In this document: positions 45,638 through 53,300 of the stretch, piece after piece
Layout: each line of letters opens with the position of its first letter
Numbering within the stretch: the stretch's first letter is position 1
Assembly (NCBI GenBank): GCA_963422675.2
Contig: CAXVYS010000029.1
Location: forward strand, 62,001-126,000
Reading direction: 5' to 3'
Length of the DNA: 64,000 nt
Origin: UBA4416 sp963422675
GTDB lineage: Bacteria; Bacteroidota; Bacteroidia; B-17B0; Aurantibacillaceae
Notes under the pieces: generated by a model
Seen by the model: the letters and a program-made list of their open reading frames with translations, nothing else
Told to the model about the DNA's origin: nothing
The model's database searches: none
Made by a program: the position numbers and the translations under genes

Positions 45638-45821
45638 TTATCAATCTTTGACTAATCCTTTCAATATTAATAATTCTTTCCATCTCCTGGTAATTACTTG
45701 CTGATTAAAAATAAAAACGATGGTAGCTACCATCGTTTTTGTTAACTAATTTATTGTTTATTTAATTGATTAACATCACTATTTGAATTTGACTTCTTCA
45801 AAAGCGCTATTCTGAAAATTA
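45593..45821. repeat. Long direct repeat R1, copy B (229 bp)
   Basis: Second copy of 44316-44540. It contains the perfect terminator palindrome (45713-45740) and the 18-codon frame MERIINIERISQR..K (45627-45683). The two copies are 1.05 kb apart in direct orientation. Confidence 0.9.
45713..45740. terminator. Array terminator, copy B
   Basis: 28-base perfect palindrome, AAAAACGATGGTAG with CTACCATCGTTTTT, ending in T tracts on both strands. It lies 95 bases downstream of the RPAxY-type gene on the minus strand. Confidence 0.75.
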
Positions 45822-45834
45822 CTTATTTTGAACA

Positions 45835-46140
45835 TCACTTAAGATACATTTCAAATAATTGCGAAAATAATTCTATGGAATGCTTATCAGTTCCTGAATT
45901 AAATCTAATTAACCTAACCCAACTTGAATCTATTTTTGAATTAAAGTGTTCATTTATTTTTTTTCTAAAATCGGCTAGAATATTTTTTAATTCTTCGCCA
46001 CTATCTTTCTCGTTATTGAATAACGCATGCTGGTACCCAAAAAAAATATGTTCTAAATCTTCGACTCTATTAATATTATATATAGCTGGCCTTTTTAAAA
46101 GCTGTTCAATTAGTTGTATAAAACTTTCTTTTGTTTTCAT
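45835..46140 (-). CDS. Immunity-like small protein with RPAxY motif
   Basis: 101 residues, soluble and helical. QLIEQLLKRPAIYNINRVEDLEHIFFGYQ at about 9-37 (shown by RPAxY and the FGY turn) is a pattern I have seen in small proteins next to toxins, but I cannot name the family. The ATG is 1 base after the stop of an orphan toxin-like tail (46142-46222). Its own stop TGA overlaps the variant junction AAGTGATGTTC. Confidence 0.6.
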   Translation of the reverse strand: MKTKESFIQLIEQLLKRPAIYNINRVEDLEHIFFGYQHALFNNEKDSGEELKNILADFRKKINEHFNSKIDSSWVRLIRFNSGTDKHSIELFSQLFEMYLK

Positions 46141-46141
46141 A

Positions 46142-46222
46142 TTATTCTACTTTTTTAGGGTGTTTTTCTGAGGAGGGGGGTGGATCTCCACTTAAACCGG
46201 AGACATTTGGAACATTACCTAT
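46142..46222 (-). pseudogene. Orphan proline-rich toxin-like tail
   Basis: Short open frame after a stop. It begins with the repeat-encoded residues IGNVPNV and continues SGLSGDPPPSSEKHPKKVE. Its stop is 1 base before the following ATG. Too short to assign to a toxin; it is called on position and on analogy with the other tails. Confidence 0.45.
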
Positions 46223-46270
46223 TTACAGGAAACCAATTTAATTGAATCCTTACTTGAATCAATACCTCTA

Positions 46271-46687
46271 TTAAAATAATTTATTTTGTGATACATTATC
46301 TAACTTAGCTCTATATAAGCCAAAAATAAATGTTGATAGTGATAAAATCCATAAGATAAAATCAGCTAATAAAGGTGTACAAAGAGATTTAATCTCATTA
46401 GGTCTATATCCTGTAATCATTTCATAATATGATGTTATTATATAATGTGAAATAAAAATATTAGAGCAGACTAAAATAAAATTAAAGAGAATAAAAATCG
46501 ATGGTATAAAAAGTTTTTTATTATATAGTATATTGTACACAATACCTTTCGTAAATATTAAAAATGAGGAAATGAAAAAGAAAGGCCAAATAGACTTAAA
46601 TATACCAATAACAAATAATAGAAGAGAAACTGTATAAAACAAAACGAAAACTCTATATTTCATACTAAACACTTTTTTATATTCCAT
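46271..46687 (-). CDS. Small integral membrane protein, possible immunity protein
   Basis: 138 residues from ATG at 46687, with four predicted membrane helices (VFVLFYTVSLLLFVIGIF, IWPFFFISSFLIFTKGIVY, LFIPSIFILFNFILVCSNIF and LLADFILWILSLSTFIFGL). Longer starts upstream run inside the overlapping Imm53 frame and are rejected. The start overlaps the stop of the Imm53 fragment by 11 bases, indicating coupling. Membrane immunity proteins protect against pore-forming or envelope-acting toxins, but no family is recognised. Confidence 0.6.
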   Translation of the reverse strand: MEYKKVFSMKYRVFVLFYTVSLLLFVIGIFKSIWPFFFISSFLIFTKGIVYNILYNKKLFIPSIFILFNFILVCSNIFISHYIITSYYEMITGYRPNEIKSLCTPLLADFILWILSLSTFIFGLYRAKLDNVSQNKLF

Positions 46688-46841
46688 ATTTTCCAACATA
46701 GTTAGTTTCTTCAATATCAATGTTAACTTCCCATCCAGGATTGTCGATGGTACCAATCTTAATTCCAAAAGAATGTTCCCATTCTCCGTTACACTGTTCC
46801 TGGTACCAATTACTTATCCAATTTAGCACTGTTGTATTCAT
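46677..46841 (-). pseudogene. Truncated Imm53-type immunity protein
   Basis: 54-residue frame, ATG at 46841 to TAA at 46677. It opens NTTVLNWISNWYQEQCNGEW and continues HSFGIKIGTIDNPGWEVNIDI. The spacing W-x2-WY-x2-QC-x-G-x-WEH...G-I-x-I-x-T-x-DNPGW is that of the immunity 53 family. Family members are about 100 residues; this one stops about halfway, soon after the IDI strand, so it is probably inactive or frame-shifted. It starts 9 bases after the stop of a tail-like remnant. Confidence 0.72.
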
Positions 46842-46850
46842 TTTATGTTA

Positions 46851-46901
46851 TTATTGTTTTGGCAATTCATCTGGAGTTGATGGAGTTATTACTCTTGTTT
46901 T
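46851..46901 (-). pseudogene. Possible toxin tail remnant before Imm53 fragment
   Basis: 16-codon open frame after a stop, ending PSTPDELPKQ, 9 bases before the Imm53 start. It is very short; called only because each other cassette has a similar tail in this position. Confidence 0.25.
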
Positions 46902-46984
46902 TCACTTTGGTTAAGCCTTGTTTTAAAGGGATACAGAGTCTCATTTTATCAAAAAGTGATTTCCTGATACATTACCAGCAATTT

Positions 46985-47010
46985 GAACACTACCCAATTT
47001 GAACACTACG
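46985..47010. repeat. Variant junction repeats (GAACACTACC/GAACACTACG)
   Basis: AATTTGAACACTAC occurs twice in tandem, separated by 2 bases, one base different from the array junction GAACATTACC. It lies 24-40 bases downstream of the stop of the immunity gene at 47034. Confidence 0.65.
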
Positions 47011-47033
47011 CACTAATTGTTACTACTGGGGGT

Positions 47034-47375
47034 CTAAAAATAAAAATAAATCCCAGTATTTCTAAAATAAGCTTCTTTAAATAAATTGTGAATACGTTCA
47101 ATTATTTTGTTTATTTCTACAGAATGATTCATTAAAAATAATGAATCATTCTGTAGAACAATTTCTATTTTGTGTTTTGTAATAATTTTCTCATCTTCAA
47201 AATCATCTATATTGCAATCTACTAATTCATTTATTTTTGAAAAAAAATTTAATTCAAACATAGTATAAAAAATACTATCAGTCAATATTAATTCTATTAA
47301 TTGTTCTGGTTTAGCAGAATCATAATTTAATGCGTTTTGGGCTTCCTTATTTAAAGGTACAATAATTGTTTTCAT
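47034..47375 (-). CDS. Candidate immunity protein for the Rhs toxin
   Basis: 113 residues, acidic and helical (ELNFFSKINELVDCNIDDFEDE at about 42-63 by its Asp/Glu-rich turn). No domain recognised. It begins 5 bases after the Rhs stop codon, on the same strand, which is the standard place of the cognate immunity gene. An internal 17-base inverted repeat (ATTCATTAAAAATAATGAATCATTCTG-like, near 47127-47157) could form a hairpin. Confidence 0.75.
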   Translation of the reverse strand: MKTIIVPLNKEAQNALNYDSAKPEQLIELILTDSIFYTMFELNFFSKINELVDCNIDDFEDEKIITKHKIEIVLQNDSLFLMNHSVEINKIIERIHNLFKEAYFRNTGIYFYF

Positions 47376-47380
47376 AAATA

Positions 47381-50300
47381 TTATTTAGGAGTGTCAGTAT
47401 TACTGGGAGTATCAGTATTGTTAAAATGAGTATCTGAATTGTATTCTGCTTGACTTTTACCGCTCTCTTTTCCATTCACAGTTTTATTATTTACGATTTT
47501 CCCATTTGAATCTGTATAATTTCTTTTGCCGGTTACACTAGTATTTTGAATTCTGAAATAATTTCCTTTTGTATCGTAAACAATTTGTAATCCAGTTTTT
47601 TGATTTGTATAAATCATTTTATCACCAACCACTGTTCCTTTTGAGCCTGGAGCAAATTTAGTAATAGCTTCATTTAAACTAGAATTTTTCCATTGTGTAG
47701 AATAAGTCGCGGCTCTTGACGCACCATCTTTTTTTACTAGATTAGTTTTAACTCCGTTAGGTTTAACTCCATTATTTGAACTTGATGATTGTTTTACTTC
47801 TTTATTTACAGGTGGTTTTTCACTTTTTAAAGGAGGAACAACATTTTGTGAAGTACCTGTTGCAAAAGCATCATCTAATGCATCTTGTTGACACATAAGA
47901 ACGGCATACCCAATGGCTCTGATTTGTTCAGGCGTTTTATCCTCTTCAGAAGGGGCTCCTGTAGCTCCATTTTTCGCCCATGATATAAGATCTTCTGCGG
48001 AAATAAAATGGTAATTAGCACCACCATACGTTACATGATATTGCCAACCTACCCACTGTGAGCCTGTAATATCTACAAAATCTACACCTAACACCTTTAA
48101 AACGGGCTTACCATTCGTTACAGTTAGAGAACAATGTACCATTTCTAACCCATCTAAATCAATAGCTTGAATAGGAGTATTACTTGCAAATTGATAAGGT
48201 GTTAATTCCGGATATTCCTTTTGTAAAGGATCCACACTCAAAAACTTCCCAATAGCCGGATTATAAATCCTAAATCCATAATCCTGCATACCAGTTTCTG
48301 GATCCGCTTCTTTCCCATTGAAAGTGTATCTCATTGAGTTAGAGTTGAACTGTCTTCCTGGCATATTACCACCAAAGGCATAATAATCGTTAGAGGAAAG
48401 AATTTCTGCGGTATAATGATCTATAAGCCCATTGCCAATATCTTTAATAACCACATTATCTAAATAAAGGGTACGGGCTCCTCCGGGCCAATTTTCAAAA
48501 CATACATAAGTATTATTACTTAATGCCGTAAAGTTAAAACTATAGCTTCCATTACTAGTCATGGCTAATAGAGTAGAATAGGTAGCAGAAGACACATCAT
48601 AGCCATAACCAAGTAGCTGCAGGTTATTGACAAGGTCTACATCAAAGCTCACACGATAGATATGGCCCGGTATGGTTGTTAAGGGCATAAAAAGCGAATT
48701 ATTTTGTGTAAATACTGCTTTAAACCTGCCATTATCAAGGGTGCCAGTATAGTAAGGACCATTACTTGTTAGAAAAGGACTTGTAGTGGTACTGAAATTA
48801 TTACTATATACAACAAGTTCCTGCGGAGCAACAACTATTTTACGATCACTTATAACGGTTAACACATTGCCTAAATGGTTAGAGAGTTCGTAGGATTTGT
48901 CACCAAGGGCACGCTGCTTGTCAATTTCTTTAACGGTAATATTATCGGCATAAAAACTTTGTGCCGGGTTACCGGTGGCGTAGTTTTGAAACTTAATAAG
49001 GGTGGTGCCACCTCTTGCCGTAAAACGGTAAGAGTTAGAGCCCTGAACAGATTTTTGTTTTACTATTTCGGTATATCCTCCCCCCGAAGGATTATCCAGT
49101 ACTACAGCACTCATATCAATGCCAGGAGCCTGACTCAGGTCTATATCATAACTTACCTCATAGGTTTTTCCTGTTATCAGGCCTGGTACATTATACTGTG
49201 CACCGGTAGATGGTGCAGAGGCAGGTACATTCACCTGGAGCCTGTTGTAACTATCTACGCTAATGGTTGTCCCCGAAGCAATCCAGCCATCTGTACCGCT
49301 TGTATTAAAAGTGGCTTTATGTAATACCGAGTTGTTTAGATCTACACGTAAAGGAGTACTTTTTTTAATTAATCCTAAACGGCTCGATCCGTAAATATCC
49401 TGCTCTGTAAGGTTTAATAAATCGGTGCTGCCATTATTGCTTTTATCGTAAGTGGCCATTACATTGCCCTGCGCATCGCGTATATAATATGTGCTTAGCC
49501 AGGCAGTAGAGGCCAATAAGGCGCCCGTACTCTGGTTTTTTGGTTTTACCGTTTTTTCAATACGGTTACCTGCGGCATCATACACAAAGTCTAAATCAGG
49601 TTTAAGGCTTGCTGCCTTGCGGGTAATGCTTTTTATTTTGCCATACACCGTCCAGGCAATATTATCTATTTGTTCTGCCTGGTCTTTTATTAAATTACCA
49701 ATTTTATCGTAATTATAATTTAAGCCGGCATCCACATCAGGGTCGGTACCTGTAGTATAGCTTTGGTTTACCTGGTTTTTAAAATCAGTACCGGTAGTAA
49801 CGGTATTATTATCTTTTACAAATTTCAGTTTATTATTGCTGAGGTTGCTGCCGGTAGCATAATAGTTATAAGTAAGGTCATCAATTAAAGTAGTGGCATC
49901 GTTATACCTGGTGGCGGCTGTAATATTTCCGTTATAATCATAGGTAAAATTTTCCCGGTAAGTATTACCAAATGCGCCGGTGGCTGTCCAGGCGTTGGAA
50001 GAAAATGCGTTATAGGACTGCGCATTTTTAATACGGTTCAGCTGGTCGTATCGGAAGGTTTTAAGTAAAGGTGCGGCTACTAAAGCAGCTCCCGATAAAA
50101 AGTAGGTATTGGTAGTCATATTGGCAATATTACCATTGTACAAGCCGGCTCCCTGCGAAACGGCAATTGGCGCGCCAGGGTATAAAACTCCTGTAATGCC
50201 GGTGTTAGATGCCAGGAAGCTTACTGCTGAGGGTTTTTTAGCAGTATAATCACCGTCAAAGTAACCCAGGGAATAACCATAGCCATCGCGGGCAAACACA

Positions 50301-53300
50301 GTGTTTAAATTGGTAGTGGCATTAAATCCGTCAAGGCCAATATCATTATTCATTTCAAGCGAGTTACTGTTTACACCTTTTATCCAGCCATGCAGGGTAT
50401 AGGCATAATCAGTTGCCTGCACCTGTTTATCGCCAATTTCGGTTCTTAATAACGGGCCGTGTTTGTAATAAAAATATTTAGACTCTTTTTCCCATATTAC
50501 TCCGTTACGGCTGCTATAGGTAGCAGTAATCCTATTATCAGCATCATAATCATAACGGTGGTGAAACTGGTCGGGCTTACCGCTGTTATAATGCACTTCG
50601 TTTACTTTTCCGCTAATAAGGTCATATTTGTAATCCACACGGTTTACATCATAAGCAAAGGCCGCTAAATGGATATTTTCGGTATACAGGGTTTTCACAT
50701 TACCATGTATATCATAGCTGTAGTGAGAGGCATTGTCGTAATAATTTGTAGTGGTAGCATAAGCCGCACTACGGTTAAAATCGGTTTCCACATAGGTAAC
50801 ACAGCTAACCCTGTTACGCAGGTAGCCCAACATACGCGAGGCATAAAGCCCTTTTGTTTTGTTACTGGCAATAACGCTGTTAACCGAGCCCAACAGTTCC
50901 TGCGGAGCTTCATCGTAATAGGTGCGGGTTATCTGGCGCCTGTTTATATAACTGGTGCTATTTACAAAATTGGGGTAAAAGTTAGGGGCTTTCGCTACGT
51001 CTGCATTAATGGCATCTGTCGTGAGTACTTCACCTACCTCTGTGATACGGGAGAGGTTATCATAAAAGGTGTAGGAATAACCCGGAGAAGGGGTGTAGAG
51101 TGCCTGTTTGGCATTTTGGGATACAATTAAACGCCCAACGATATCGTAATAAAAACCGGTGATGCCGGCATCAGGCGTTTTTTGCTCCCTGAGCTGGTTA
51201 AGTGTATTATATTTATAATTGGTTACTAAAGTATGTGTGGGCCATACAAAGGGGTAAGTAGCCGGGTTTTGGCGATATAAAGCTACATCCTTTGTGGTAA
51301 CATTACCACCGGTACCTACAGTTACAGAAACCGTAATAGGTTTAAACCCTTCAGGTGGAACCGTTTTAATTAAATTACCGGCCTGGTCGTAATAATACAA
51401 CGTATAATAATATTCGTCGAGGTAATAATCGGCAATCATTTTTTCGGTAATATCCAGCTTATTTAAACAGTTTCGGATATAGCTGGCTTTAAAAACAGTC
51501 ATCAGTTGTGCTACAGCTTGTTGCTCGGTTATATTATTTTGGTATTGCACATCAGCACCGGCCTGCACAAGATCACAAGGGTCGGGGGCAGGAACCTGGT
51601 TAGTGGTTGAACAAATAAAAGCGTCGGGTACACCATGGTTGGTAACACCACTACCTGAGGGAGCCAGTAAATAAATAATATTAAGCGGAGGCGTACTTAA
51701 GGTTGCACAATTCCCCGGTCCCTGGTAGCACTGAGCCATCCAGGCACATACATCTGCCCCGGTAATGGTTGCTGAAACACTAAGCTGGCGGTTAATGGAG
51801 TCAGCTATAGTGGTTGATAAATTAGGATTGCTTAAGTTCCAGATAATACTATTATTAATAGCATAATTTTTAATGTTATCGCAAATACAGCTGGCCTGTG
51901 AATAAGGAACAGCACCGGTTAACTGCGGCTGAGGATTAACCAATGTTATATTACTGATGAGGTTAGGGCAGCTGGTATAAGGAGCAACTCCTAAGTAATG
52001 ATTAATAACATCATTAAAAGTTAACACACCGGTAGGTAAATTTGGGTTAACGGGCGAAGAGGGTATATGGTCAAGACCCTGTGTATTAGTAGCATCGCAG
52101 CTTTTGGTACAAATCTCAATAAGATCATGTCGGATGTTTGCTAATACGGTTAATGAATTAGAGGCCGCAGCTCCCAGAGCACAAGTTTCAATTTGAGATT
52201 TAATAAGGGGCATCCAGGTACCATCCGCTTTTGAAGTGCAACCCGATTGACAGGAATTAGCAAGTTGATTTGCCCTGTAGCTTGTGTAATCGGGTCTAAA
52301 ATTAGGACAATCGGCCAGGATCAATTCAAAAATATCATTTTTCGGGAAACGAATCTGCGCATGTGGTAAGGTATTAGTTGCACTATTATAGATACAGGGT
52401 GTAAAGCCAGGTTCATTGGCATCAGCTGTAAGGGCTGTACTGGCAATATACCCTCCTTTAAGACGGTTATAATCACACTCATAATCGGTATTGAATAAAC
52501 TATAGAGTACAAATTGTTTGGATCCCTCGTAGTAATCTCTGAAAACACTGTATTTAGTGGCATGGGGGTTAGATAAAATTCCGGTGGCAGGGTCATGAAA
52601 AGATTGAAAGAAATTAACAGTAGCCAGATCTATAGCTGTACCATTGCTAATATAGGAAGAGCCCGAGATCGTATACGCAGTTGTATGACTTGAAATACCA
52701 TCCGGATCATCCAGCACATACCAGATGCTCATAGGTAAAATAGAGCCCCCGTTAACAGAAGCCGGATAAAATTTGGTAAGGCTGCTTACCATATAATCTC
52801 TTACAGATTTATAAGAGCCTTGTTGGCAAAATATTTTTCTTTCACAATATTTTTCAAATGGCAGATTAAAAAGAGGATCTTTGGCATTATTACTTGCTGA
52901 AACCAGGGTTAATGCCGGAGTTAGTTTTAAATCAGATTTATAAGATGACGGATTATATCCAAAAGGGTATTCGAGAGGGTCGGCAAAAAAATTGGTGTTA
53001 TCTGTTTTAAAAGCTTTGTCATATAGGTTAACCTGGTTCATTGTAATTGAGTTTGCTGTGGTTGAGCCATAAACACCGGGAGAGGTAACTGTTAACATTG
53101 GAAATTGAATGATATCACCATTTCCTGCACAGATAGTTGTATTGTTACAATAAAAATTATAATTGCAATACTCAGGATGAAATTTAATCAAATATTTGGC
53201 AAAGCAATTTTGCCAGTGAGCCCTGATCCATGTCCAGTTTGAAAATGTAGATATACTAATAGACCCAGATACAAGGGGTGTACAAGTTGAACCCGTGGTT

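Noticed and set aside
42326..46219. Junction 10-mer considered as a CRISPR repeat or integron attC site
   Set aside because: It is too short, the spacing is irregular (54 to about 1400 bases), and there is no inverted core or integrase gene in the window.
48875..49324. Plus-strand open frame of 149 codons inside the Rhs gene
   Set aside because: It lies antisense to the intact YD-repeat coding frame, has no family signature and looks like a product of the repeats' codon usage.
50669..51130. Plus-strand open frame of 153 codons inside the Rhs gene
   Set aside because: Antisense shadow of the YD repeats; no signal peptide or motif.
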